Assembly: GCF_015687155.1 (NCBI RefSeq)
Contig: NZ_JADPQF010000003.1
Coordinates: 496,001 to 560,000, forward strand
Origin: Aliikangiella sp. G2MR2-5
GTDB taxonomy: Bacteria > Pseudomonadota > Gammaproteobacteria > Enterobacterales > Kangiellaceae
Direction: 5' to 3'
DNA length: 64,000 nucleotides
This document shows, piece after piece, positions 44,089-53,049 of this stretch (its first letter is position 1; the number at the start of each line of letters is the position of its first letter). The notes under the pieces were generated by a model, which had not been told where the DNA came from, searched no databases, and worked only from the letters and a program-made list of their open reading frames with translations. A program made the position numbers and the translations under genes.

Positions 44089-44945
44089 ACTCAGGTACAA
44101 GGATAAAGCCGGGGAATGGTATGAACTCAAATGAACCAAAGTCAAAGATCCGAACCATTATCGTTGATGATGAATCTCTTGCCCGGCGTGGGTTGAATAT
44201 TCGTCTGGAGCAGTTTCCTGATATTGAGTTGATTGCTGAATGTAAAAACGGTCGCGAAGCATTAGAGTCCATCGAATCACTTTGTCCTGATCTGATTTTT
44301 CTCGACATTCAAATGCCGGGGATCGATGGATTTGAGGTGGTTAAGCGAATGCAGGCGGATCATATGCCATTGGTAGTATTTGTAACCGCATTTGACCAGT
44401 ATGCGATTGATGCTTTCGAAGTTCACGCTGTTGATTATGTTCTAAAGCCGATAGAAAATGAGCGTTTGGCTACAGCAATCGAAAGAGTTCGCTCTCACCT
44501 TAAACAAAGTGATTCTGATAATCAGAAAAAGCGACTGATCGACTTAATCACCAATATTACCGGTCATACTCCTGCGAAAATAGATCAAATGCTGGAGACT
44601 GGCGAGTTTGAAGCACCCAAATATCCTGAAAAAATTGCTATTCACGATGGTGGGGAAACGACGCTTGTTGTCGCCTCTGATATCGACTGGGTAGAAGCTG
44701 CAGGTGACTATATGTGTATACATGCAAAAGAACAGGTGCATGTACTGCGCAGTACTATGAAAGCCCTTGAAAATAAGTTGAATCCGAGTAGTTTTCAACG
44801 AATACACCGCTCCACTATTGTCAACCTTAATAAAGTAGAAAAAGTTTGTTCGCATATCAATGGGGAGTATCATTTGATTCTCAGCGGTGGTGCTCGACTA
44901 AAAATGAGTCGCAGCTATCGAGACAAGATTAAGCATATTATCTAA
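44085..44945 (+). CDS. LytTR-family (AlgR/LytR-type) response regulator
   Basis: 286 residues from a GTG that overlaps the kinase stop (ATG at 44121 is an alternative; GGGGAATGG lies upstream). Receiver domain about 22-140 with Asp74 (IFLDIQMPG), and LytTR DNA-binding domain about 180-286 (VEAAGDYMCIHAKEQ, FQRIHRSTIVNLNKV). Forms a two-component pair with the upstream LytS kinase. The pseudogene at 34090-34470 is a remnant of a related regulator. It may control the RND pump 225 bases downstream. Confidence 0.93.
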   Translation: MNSGTRIKPGNGMNSNEPKSKIRTIIVDDESLARRGLNIRLEQFPDIELIAECKNGREALESIESLCPDLIFLDIQMPGIDGFEVVKRMQADHMPLVVFVTAFDQYAIDAFEVHAVDYVLKPIENERLATAIERVRSHLKQSDSDNQKKRLIDLITNITGHTPAKIDQMLETGEFEAPKYPEKIAIHDGGETTLVVASDIDWVEAAGDYMCIHAKEQVHVLRSTMKALENKLNPSSFQRIHRSTIVNLNKVEKVCSHINGEYHLILSGGARLKMSRSYRDKIKHII

Positions 44946-45170
44946 TCGTCATAAAACAATTTGACTATAATTTTTTTCTTTGAGCTATTGTGTACTAGCG
45001 ATTTTGTCGGAGTAAAAGACCGGATAATCTGTACACCTTCTATCAAATATTTCAAAGTATTTCAGCGCTGCATTTCGACTCAAAATAAACTCAGTTAAAC
45101 GCGAATTGGTTAACAATGTAATTTAGCCTGTTAGGCTTAAAGCATGAAACTTTAACTGAATCTGTTTGCG

Positions 45171-48100
45171 ATGAAACTAATATCACATGCGCTTAATAAT
45201 CCCGCTTCAGTCGCCGTTGCTGTGGCATTAATCCTTCTACTGGGTGTACTCAGTATTTTTAAGCTACCAGTTCAGCTATTTCCTGATATTGAGCGCCCAA
45301 GAATTGCCATACAAACACAGTGGCGAGCTGCGAGTCCAAAAGAAATTGAGTCAGAAATTGTAGAGCCTCAGGAACAGGTTCTAAGAGGTTTGGCCGGTAT
45401 GACTCAGATGAATGCTTTCGCCAATGCTGGTAATGCTTTTATCAACCTGGAATTTGATGTCGAAACCGATATGGAGCAAACACTGATTGAAGTCATCAGC
45501 AGAATGACAAGATTACCGCCTCTTCCGCGAGATGCAACTCCTCCACAAATAATGCTTGGCGGTTTTGGTGGTGGAGCTCCTGCTCTCACTTTCTTTTTCT
45601 TGCAAGCGCTTCCCGGTAATGAAAAAGCGGTAGAAGAGTACGTTGATTTTGTAAACAATAGTGTCGTACCCCGGATTGAATCGATACCTGGGGTGGCCAG
45701 CGTACAAACCTTTAATCAAAACTTCAGGGAAGAACTACAGATTCGTTTTGACCCAGTGCGTGCCGCGCAATTGGGTATTCAAATTCCACGCTTGATCAAT
45801 AGCATTAGTGGTACCAGAGATGTCTCTGGAGGGTTTGTAGATGTAGGGCGACGCCAATATACCTTACGATTCAAAGGGCAATATGAAGCCGAGCAGTTAA
45901 ATGAAATGGTTTTAGAGAGTCGCAATGGTCGAAATATCAAACTAGGTGATATTGCCGACATTGCTATTGCTCGAAATGATGCTAATGCGATGGCTATTCA
46001 AAATGGTAATCCTGCTTTTTCAATGCGAATTAATAAATCAAATGGTGCCAATACATTGGCAACATTGAATTTGGTGAAAGCTGAAGTAGAAAAAATAAAT
46101 CAGGAATTACTCGCTGATAAAAAGTTGACTATGGTTCAATCTTTTGATGCTTCAGTGTTTATTTACCGGGCAATAAATCTGGTCACCAGTAATCTATTTG
46201 TAGGTGTTATCTTATCTCTTTCTATTCTCTGGTACTTTGTTCGTCGTGCCCGCGCAACTTTCATTATTGCGACGGCGATTCCCATTTCGTTACTAACCAC
46301 TTTTGTTACCTTGCAACTTCTGGGGCGTTCTCTCAATGTTATTTCACTCGCCGGTCTGGCGTTTGCAGTAGGCATGGTTCTGGATGCTGCAATTGTTGTT
46401 CTGGAAAACATATTAAGGCAAAAAGAAAATGGACTGGATGAAGAACAAAGTGCCAGTCGGGGGGCTAGTCAGGTATGGCCTGCACTACTGGCTTCGACAA
46501 CTACTACGGCGGCCATATTTTTACCGGTGTATTTTATCAAAGATGTTGAAGGTCAATTGTTCGGGGATCTGGCGTTAACTATCGCTATTGCTGTATTTGT
46601 CAGTCTATTGGTTGCCGTTTTGCTTTTGCCGGTGCTGGCCAAAATGTATTTGCGAGACAAGCAGGTGATTGATCCTAATGCCGCTCTGTGGAATAGCATT
46701 ACCCAAAAAGTTACCAGGCTAACTCGTTCGCATAAAAGAAGACTAGTTATTACTGCGAGTCTGATGATTTTACCTGTGGTAATTAGTTTGCTAGCATTTC
46801 CGAAAATGGATTATCTTCCCCCTGTTAAACGCGATGCGGTTGACGCCAATCTAAGGTTTCCACCGGGCGCAAGTATCGAAACAGTTGAAACAGAAATCGT
46901 CAAGCCAATTGTAGAGCGCTTAAAACCCTATATGGATGGCGTTAAAGAACCTGCGTTAAAGAACTACTATATTTTCACTGGTCCGTTTGGGGGGAACCTT
47001 GGTGTTAGAGCAAAAGATCAGTCCAGAGTCGATGAGCTACTGGCAATTGTAAGAAAAGAGATTCTAGTCGATTTACCGGATACCAGTGCCGTCGCTTACC
47101 AGGGAAATCTGTTTGGTGGCTTTAACGGATCGCGTTCAGTCCAGATTTTGCTGCAATCGGCGGATACCGATGCGCTTGCAAAAGTTGCAGAAGATGCTGA
47201 AAGTTGGGTGAGTGAAGCTATACCCGGTGCCAGCGTTGATATCAATCCCAGATTAGAAAATGCCGAGCCCGAGTTAAGGTTGATTCCTAAGGATCAGAAT
47301 ATTCTGGAGAATGGCTGGAGTCGCAGGGAAGTGGGGTCGCTGGTGAGAGCGATTGGAGATGGACTATATATTGGTGAGCACTTTGATGGCAATAAGCGAC
47401 TTGATATTATTCTACGCGCCAAGAACTGGGATGACCCGGAAAGTCTTGCCAGCCTGCCTGTAGCAACCGGTAGCGGAGGAATAACACAGCTCGGAGAGTT
47501 AGTCGAAATTGAGCGAACCGTTGGTCCATCGCGTTTAAGCCGGGTCAATGGCCAGAGGACCGTGCGCCTTAATATCAGTCCGCCCCAGGGGTGGTCTCTG
47601 GAAGAAACAATTGAAACACTAAAGGAAAAAGTAACACCCCGATTGCGCAATGCAATGCCGGCTGATGGAGCCATTCAGTATGGAGGTAATGCCAGCCAGC
47701 TAAATAAGGCTATTGGTGTAATGGCTGAAAACTTTCTGTTTGCGCTAACTATTTTGTTTATGCTATTAGCCGCGCTTTTTCGCTCGATGAAAGATAGTTT
47801 ATTGGTACTGGTAACGATTCCTCTGGCTACTGTAGGTGGAATTTTATCACTACGGCTTCTTAATCTTTTTGTTTTCCAGCCTCTGGATCTTTTGACCATG
47901 ATTGGCTTTGTGATTCTGCTGGGACTTGTTGTCAACAATGCCATTTTGCTGGTGCATCAAACCAGGAGCGCGGAAAGAGAAGGCCTTTCTACCACAGAGG
48001 CGGTAACATCTGCTCTGAAGTTGCGACTACGTCCTATTTTTATGAGCACACTCACCAGCTTTTTTGGAATGCTACCTTTATTACTCATTCCCGGTGCTGG

Positions 48101-48323
48101 TAGTGTTATTTATCGTGGTCTGGCAGCCGTAATAGTCGGCGGCCTTGCGGTGAGTACGCTGTTTACTATTGTGTTGTTACCTTGCCTTCTGCAATTTAAG
48201 TGGAAGCATTTTAAAACCGATCAAATCGATACTTTTAATGCAAATGAATTGAAAAATTCCCGTTATGTAAAACAGTCTGCAAAAGCGTTAACCAGCGAAA
48301 TTAGCGCTAGTAAAAACGCGTAA
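45171..48323 (+). CDS. RND-family efflux permease (AcrB-like)
   Basis: 1050 residues, twelve membrane segments in the RND pattern with two large periplasmic loops (about 35-335 and 555-860). In TM4 the AcrB Asp407-Asp408 pair reads Asp405-Ala406 (GMVLDAAIVVLEN), and the TM10 Lys940 equivalent is Asn (GLVVNNAILLVHQ); this pattern occurs in some RND subfamilies and implies a different proton relay from AcrB. First gene of an operon with the adaptor (12-base gap). An outer-membrane partner is not adjacent; the TolC at 57092-58519 could serve. Substrate unknown. Confidence 0.93.
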   Translation: MKLISHALNNPASVAVAVALILLLGVLSIFKLPVQLFPDIERPRIAIQTQWRAASPKEIESEIVEPQEQVLRGLAGMTQMNAFANAGNAFINLEFDVETDMEQTLIEVISRMTRLPPLPRDATPPQIMLGGFGGGAPALTFFFLQALPGNEKAVEEYVDFVNNSVVPRIESIPGVASVQTFNQNFREELQIRFDPVRAAQLGIQIPRLINSISGTRDVSGGFVDVGRRQYTLRFKGQYEAEQLNEMVLESRNGRNIKLGDIADIAIARNDANAMAIQNGNPAFSMRINKSNGANTLATLNLVKAEVEKINQELLADKKLTMVQSFDASVFIYRAINLVTSNLFVGVILSLSILWYFVRRARATFIIATAIPISLLTTFVTLQLLGRSLNVISLAGLAFAVGMVLDAAIVVLENILRQKENGLDEEQSASRGASQVWPALLASTTTTAAIFLPVYFIKDVEGQLFGDLALTIAIAVFVSLLVAVLLLPVLAKMYLRDKQVIDPNAALWNSITQKVTRLTRSHKRRLVITASLMILPVVISLLAFPKMDYLPPVKRDAVDANLRFPPGASIETVETEIVKPIVERLKPYMDGVKEPALKNYYIFTGPFGGNLGVRAKDQSRVDELLAIVRKEILVDLPDTSAVAYQGNLFGGFNGSRSVQILLQSADTDALAKVAEDAESWVSEAIPGASVDINPRLENAEPELRLIPKDQNILENGWSRREVGSLVRAIGDGLYIGEHFDGNKRLDIILRAKNWDDPESLASLPVATGSGGITQLGELVEIERTVGPSRLSRVNGQRTVRLNISPPQGWSLEETIETLKEKVTPRLRNAMPADGAIQYGGNASQLNKAIGVMAENFLFALTILFMLLAALFRSMKDSLLVLVTIPLATVGGILSLRLLNLFVFQPLDLLTMIGFVILLGLVVNNAILLVHQTRSAEREGLSTTEAVTSALKLRLRPIFMSTLTSFFGMLPLLLIPGAGSVIYRGLAAVIVGGLAVSTLFTIVLLPCLLQFKWKHFKTDQIDTFNANELKNSRYVKQSAKALTSEISASKNA

Positions 48324-48335
48324 AAGGAGAAGTCA

Positions 48336-49442
48336 ATGAAAGCTTTTAGTCAAAGTCGAAAATATTTAAACTCGATTTTAAGGTCATGCGGAATGGTGGT
48401 CACTTTATCCGTTACTGGTTCTGCGCTTGCTGCAGAGAATGAAAAAAGTGATGCGAAACTGGTCAGTCTGGAACAAATTAAGCAAGAGTCTGTGGCACCA
48501 AGTATCTGGGTGGCTGCAAATGTTATCAATCGATTGTCGGCAGAACTCGCTTCCGAGCAAAGTGGAAAGGTTAGCTGGATTCTGGATGTCGGCGATACGG
48601 TAAAGAAAGGCGATGCTGTCGCTAAACTCGATAGTCGCGAACTGATTTTACTACTACAGGAAAAGAAGGTACAGATTTCACGCCAATCAACACAGGTTGA
48701 GTACTTAAACAAGCAACACACCCGATTGCTTTCATTATTGAAGAAGAATAATACTTCCGCAATGGAGTTAGACAGAGTCCAGAGAGATCTGAATATCGCC
48801 AGGCAGGAGCTGGATGCACTTAAGTTGCAACTAAAAAGGCTGACACTGGATCAGGAACAAACAGTTATTCGTGCACCTTTTGAAGGCCAAATTAATCGAA
48901 GATTTTCGCAGATCGGAGAGTATGTTTCTCTAGGCTCTCCTCTTGTAGAGCTAGTTAACCCGAAGCAACTTGATATTAGTGTAGCCGCTCCCATAGAACT
49001 AGCTTCTTATATTAAGGAAAATGACAGGGTGCTGGTTAAGGCCGGGGAACAATTACACAATGCGAATATAAGAAACTGGTCGCCAACTGGTGATGTGCGT
49101 TCCAGAACCTTTACTATCAACATCGATGCGACCAGTCTGCCTGTTATGGGTGGGGCGGGTGTAACTGTTTCTTTACCAAAAGGAGAAAATTCAATTACGA
49201 CACTGGTACCAAGAGATGCCTTGTTGTTGAGAGAAAAACAGGCCTATATTGTTACTGTTGATGACAATTTGACTGCCCAGAAAATTCCGGTTGAGATAGG
49301 CCATGGTGTCGCCGAATGGATTGGTGTTTATGGCGATATTGACATGACAAAACGAGTAGTGGTCCGAGGCGCAGAGAGCATCCAGAGTGGCGATAAAGTT
49401 CGTCTGAGCAATAACCCAATTAATGTTGCTGTTAATCATTAA
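48336..49442 (+). CDS. RND periplasmic adaptor (membrane fusion protein)
   Basis: 368 residues. N-terminal signal sequence to about residue 33 with no lipobox. The order lipoyl-like half, coiled-coil hairpin (about 110-165), second lipoyl half (VIRAPFEGQINRRFSQIGEYVSLGSPLVELV) and beta-barrel (LDISVAAPIE) is typical of HlyD/AcrA-like adaptors. AAGGAG precedes the ATG. Couples the inner-membrane RND pump to an outer-membrane channel. Confidence 0.92.
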   Translation: MKAFSQSRKYLNSILRSCGMVVTLSVTGSALAAENEKSDAKLVSLEQIKQESVAPSIWVAANVINRLSAELASEQSGKVSWILDVGDTVKKGDAVAKLDSRELILLLQEKKVQISRQSTQVEYLNKQHTRLLSLLKKNNTSAMELDRVQRDLNIARQELDALKLQLKRLTLDQEQTVIRAPFEGQINRRFSQIGEYVSLGSPLVELVNPKQLDISVAAPIELASYIKENDRVLVKAGEQLHNANIRNWSPTGDVRSRTFTINIDATSLPVMGGAGVTVSLPKGENSITTLVPRDALLLREKQAYIVTVDDNLTAQKIPVEIGHGVAEWIGVYGDIDMTKRVVVRGAESIQSGDKVRLSNNPINVAVNH

Positions 49443-49552
49443 TTCGGCAAAGAATGCTCGTATTAAATACGGAGAAACTTTCCCGCAAATATTTGATGTT
49501 ATTTGTTGTATAAGACATACTGAACAGGCCAACTATTATTTGTGGGGGAAAA

Positions 49553-49933
49553 ATGAAAAAGTCACAGTACATTTTGGGGCTTGCAATTATTGCAAGCTCT
49601 TCTTTATCGGCGGCTGAAAATCTGACTACAGTGTGCAAGTCTGCCGACAACATCCGTGAAATTAGTATTGTTTATCCTGAAGGTACACAGACTCCTTGTG
49701 AAGTTCATTACACAAAAAAAGGTGAAACAAAAGTATTGTGGAGTGCTAAAGCAGAGTCAGGTTATTGCGAGTCTAAAGCCGCAGATTTTATCGAAAAACA
49801 AAAAGACTGGGGATGGCAATGTGAGCAAGTCGTTATCGAAGGTGATGTAAAAGTTGAGTCACCTGAGAATAGCGAGTCCGTTGTTTCTGAGGAATTGGAA
49901 GAAACTTCAACGGATGAAGATTCTTCGTTATAA
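49553..49933 (+). CDS. Small exported protein of unknown function
   Basis: 126 residues; signal peptide about 1-20 (SLSAAEN). The mature core (VCKSADNIREISIVYPE, PCEVHYTKKGETKVLWSAKAESGYCESKAADF, KDWGWQCE) has four Cys residues suitable for two disulphides and resembles a hypothetical family common in gammaproteobacteria and pseudomonads. The tail is Glu/Ser-rich. GGGGGAA lies just upstream of the ATG. Confidence 0.75.
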   Translation: MKKSQYILGLAIIASSSLSAAENLTTVCKSADNIREISIVYPEGTQTPCEVHYTKKGETKVLWSAKAESGYCESKAADFIEKQKDWGWQCEQVVIEGDVKVESPENSESVVSEELEETSTDEDSSL

Positions 49934-50318
49934 GAGTCATAAGGCGAACATCAAGTAGTCAATGGTTAATCTTCTTTCTCATTTTCAGTTAAGCAGTAAA
50001 ATCTTGTCGTTAGCGCTAATAAAATAGTTTATATTGAATATTGCCATCGCGAGGTATTAGTTAATCAGTTTTTTTGCGTTTTAGCGCTAGCGACTTTGTC
50101 TTGCCGTACAATTGTTTTTAGCCTGTTGTTTGTCTGGTTGTTTCATTGTTATATATTCAATGTTTCTAAGCTGTTACAAAACTCAACAAATCGTAACTGA
50201 AATATCAGCAATAAATATATATTTTAGTTCTCGTAATTTCTAAAAAAGAAAGAGCTAGAAGCACAAGCTATTTACCATTGTTTTGTATTTTTTCTACCAA
50301 TGTCTCCTGGTATTTGGT

Positions 50319-50376
50319 AGCCCCTGTTAATTGTTAATTGTTAATTGTTAATTGTTAGTAGGGGAGGCTTTTTTCT
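50319..50376 (+). terminator. Terminator-like hairpin with (TTAATTG)4 loop
   Basis: AGCCCCT (from about 50319) can pair with AGGGG...AGGCT (about 50360-50369) followed by six T residues. The loop consists mainly of four TTAATTG units (50327-50354). The upstream gene ends about 390 bases earlier, so it may terminate an unannotated RNA instead. Confidence 0.45.
50327..50357 (+). repeat. (TTAATTG)4 heptanucleotide tandem repeat
   Basis: Four perfect units 50327-50354 plus a partial fifth, 260 bases upstream of a response-regulator gene. Confidence 0.9.
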
Positions 50377-50616
50377 TGACGACTCTCTTGAGTAGAGCTT
50401 TCCTCTATTGTGACCTTATTACAATTGATACACTTTGCTACAAATCATAAACTGAACTTCAGTCTACATTTGAAGGATAATTGATGACTGAGAGTTTATT
50501 TGCCGCCGGCGTACTAAGTTCCCAGGGATAGTTTTTTAACTGTTTGAAAAATAATAAAAAAATAACTAGAGTAATAAAGATGAATAGCCTGCTGGCGTAT
50601 AGATAAGGAAAGTGTT

Positions 50617-51321
50617 TTGGACAAATACAAAATTTTGCTGGTTGAAGACGATATTAAGCTGGCTGATATGATTTGCTCTTTTTTAGCTAAAAATGGTCTG
50701 GAAGTTTTTCATATTGCGGATGGTCTTGAGGCTTTGCAAAGAGTTGAAGAGCTTAAACCTCAGCTGATTATTCTCGATATTATGTTACCGGGACTTGACG
50801 GTTTGAGTGTTTGTCGCAAGTTGAGGGAGTCTTTTGCTGGCGTTATCATAATGCTGACTGCTTTAAGTGATGATATTGATGAGGTCGCTGGACTTGAAAT
50901 GGGGGCTGATGGTTATTTGGGCAAGCCAATAAAACCACGTGTTCTGTTGGCCCATGTAAGAGCACATTTAAGGCGTAACTCTCTGCTAGAAAACGAAAGC
51001 CTGGCTGATGAAACTAATAATCGAGTCGTTACTGGAGATCTGACCATTGATGCCGCTAGTCGAAAGGTTTTTCTTAAAGATGAAGAAATTGAGTTAACTT
51101 CTGCAGAATTTGATTTACTATGGTTACTGGCAGAATCAAAAGGTGAAATTGTCGATCGCGATACTCTGCACTTAAAAATCTTTCGTCTGGAATACGACGG
51201 AATGGATCGAAATATTGATATTCGCATATCAAGACTTAGGAAGAAACTTGGTGATGACTCAAAGCATCCCGAGCTTATCAAAACTATCAGAGGTAAGGGC
51301 TATATTCTGGCAAGTATGTAA
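50617..51321 (+). CDS. OmpR-family response regulator (RstA-like)
   Basis: 234 residues. TTG start codon with AAGGAAAG upstream; no ATG fits. Receiver domain with Asp54 (IILDIMLPG) and Lys in GKPIKP, winged-helix domain about 135-232 (LTSAEFDLLWLLAE, RNIDIRISRLRKKLGDD, IRGKGYIL). Paired with the kinase 20 bases downstream. The pair resembles RstA/RstB and the CpxR group of regulators. Confidence 0.9.
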   Translation: MDKYKILLVEDDIKLADMICSFLAKNGLEVFHIADGLEALQRVEELKPQLIILDIMLPGLDGLSVCRKLRESFAGVIIMLTALSDDIDEVAGLEMGADGYLGKPIKPRVLLAHVRAHLRRNSLLENESLADETNNRVVTGDLTIDAASRKVFLKDEEIELTSAEFDLLWLLAESKGEIVDRDTLHLKIFRLEYDGMDRNIDIRISRLRKKLGDDSKHPELIKTIRGKGYILASM

Positions 51322-51341
51322 TTTGCCAGCAGAATAACATT

Positions 51342-52658
51342 ATGAGTTATTTTTTCAGAATATTCGTTCTATTTGCAGTCAGCAACTACGCATTGCTCTT
51401 TTTTTATGACAACTACTACCTGGTGTCTATAGAAAACGAGTTTGTCACATCCAGCCGCGATCAATTGCGAAAGTTAACTTTAGGGTTAAGAGCTGAACTA
51501 TCTAAATCTGAAGATAATCAGGAAGCTGTGATTAATGAATTCGCGATGCAAAACAATATTCCGTCGCAGATAATGCTCCAGTCAGAACTCACTATTCCTA
51601 ACGAGTTAGCGGAAGAGCTTTTACAAGATGACTACATTATCGATATATACAGCTCTGTCGGCCCTATTTCATACCTTAATATCAGCAAGGGAAAAGTGGT
51701 TGAAATAGGTCCACTGGATCCATTTTATATGGACTCCACTTCTTATCAGCCACTATTTATTTTTCTCTCCATTCTTTGCAACCTCGTGATCGCAGCGATA
51801 AGTTATAGAGCTTTATTAAAGAGTGTCAGAAAGCTTGAAGTAGCAGTAGAAAATGTGCAAGAGAGAGAGCATGTTTCTGCAGAGTTTGTGGGAGAGCAAG
51901 GCCTTTTGAGAAGGGTTGCGGCAAAAATTTTAGCACTAGACAGGTACATACAAGAGATTGAAGAAACCAATATGCAAGTTATAGACGACCAGCGTGACTT
52001 GATGCATGCAGTGGCACATGAGCTGCGAAGTCCTATAGCCCGGATGAGTTTTGCACTCGAGCTGGTTGAAGAGGAAGATGCTTCCCCGGAAAATCGAAAG
52101 TTATTGAAAGAAATGCATGATTCTATCGATGAGTTAGAGTCTTTAATCCGGGAAATCTTAGGGTACTCTCGCCTGTCTCATGGAAAAATGACATTGAACC
52201 TTGAAGCGACCAACCTGTCTGCATTAATCACAGCTTTAACTGCAAGGCTTCAATCTCTTTATCCGCATGAATCTTTTGAAGTAGATTGTCAGTTAGAGAA
52301 CAATTCAATCATGGTTGACCCCAGGCTGCTGGAAAGAGCCGTGGTGAACCTTTTAAGAAATGCAGCTAGGTTTGCCAAAAGTCGAGTGAGAGTTTCTCTT
52401 TATAGCCAAGAGAGCAAAGTTTGCATTGCAATTGATGACGATGGCGTTGGCGTTCCCCCAGGAAAACGAAACAGAATCTTTGAAGCCTTTACTCGTCTAG
52501 ATCCTAGTCGCTCGAGAGATTCCGGAGGCGTCGGCCTGGGACTGGCTATCGTTAAAAAAATAGTAGAGAAGCATTTTGGCGAAGTGGAAGTTGATGATAG
52601 CTTGTTGGGAGGCGCAAGATTCGTTATTACTTTACCTGCAACTCAACCTACAGAATAA
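51342..52658 (+). CDS. Sensor histidine kinase (RstB-like)
   Basis: 438 residues. TM1 about 5-22, a periplasmic domain of about 110 residues, TM2 about 137-156, HAMP-like linker to about 208, HisKA with His226 (HAVAHELRSPIARM), HATPase with VVNLLRNAARFA, IDDDGVGVP and GGVGLGLAIVKKIV. The HELRSPIAR box and domain sizes are those of RstB/CpxA-type kinases. Cognate regulator immediately upstream. Confidence 0.92.
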   Translation: MSYFFRIFVLFAVSNYALLFFYDNYYLVSIENEFVTSSRDQLRKLTLGLRAELSKSEDNQEAVINEFAMQNNIPSQIMLQSELTIPNELAEELLQDDYIIDIYSSVGPISYLNISKGKVVEIGPLDPFYMDSTSYQPLFIFLSILCNLVIAAISYRALLKSVRKLEVAVENVQEREHVSAEFVGEQGLLRRVAAKILALDRYIQEIEETNMQVIDDQRDLMHAVAHELRSPIARMSFALELVEEEDASPENRKLLKEMHDSIDELESLIREILGYSRLSHGKMTLNLEATNLSALITALTARLQSLYPHESFEVDCQLENNSIMVDPRLLERAVVNLLRNAARFAKSRVRVSLYSQESKVCIAIDDDGVGVPPGKRNRIFEAFTRLDPSRSRDSGGVGLGLAIVKKIVEKHFGEVEVDDSLLGGARFVITLPATQPTE

Positions 52659-53049
52659 CAAAGCTTAAAGAGAAAGCCTGCTAGTTTAATTTTTTGTTTG
52701 ACAAAACTAGTGTTAGCTTGTCATTTCTTCTCCGACAGGGTTAACGGCCTCTCGGACGGTTAAAAATACCTCCTATCTGAAAGAGAGTGAATCTATTCAC
52801 AGTCTGGGCTACAAGCAGGTGAGCCGGGCTTCTGTATGCGGTAGATTTTAATGGCTGATATTCTCTATGCAGCAGTTACACAGGGAAATTGTGATTATTA
52901 TCGAGTGTGAATATGTAACTTGTTTTGAGATATTTTAAAACCTATAGTCACAGATAATTTCTTGATTAAGTTACGATAAATAAAGCAAGCTAATGAATTT
53001 AAAGGGTTTTCTATTAATTTCAAAGGACTTATTAGAAAGGGATTGATAG
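52659..53049. other. Intergenic region
   Basis: 391 bases with a short palindrome GTGAATCTATTCAC (around 52790) and a GC-richer patch (52725-52850) that may fold, but no known RNA family is recognised. The promoter of the next regulator must be here. Confidence 0.35.

Larger units (their letters stand above)
49934..50616. other. Long intergenic region with heptamer hairpin; possible small RNA
   Basis: 683 bases. TTAGCGCTAA-type palindromes occur near 50010 and 50085. A hairpin at about 50319-50376 has a heptamer repeat in its loop and T residues after it, which could end a small RNA. A 15-codon frame (50484-50531, ATG after AAGGA) might be a leader peptide of the regulator at 50617. None of this is firm. 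Confidence 0.4.

Noticed and set aside
50484-50531. 15-codon leader peptide with AAGGA
   Set aside because: Plausible ribosome site, but too short and without attenuator-like codons or a clear hairpin; noted only in the intergenic entry.
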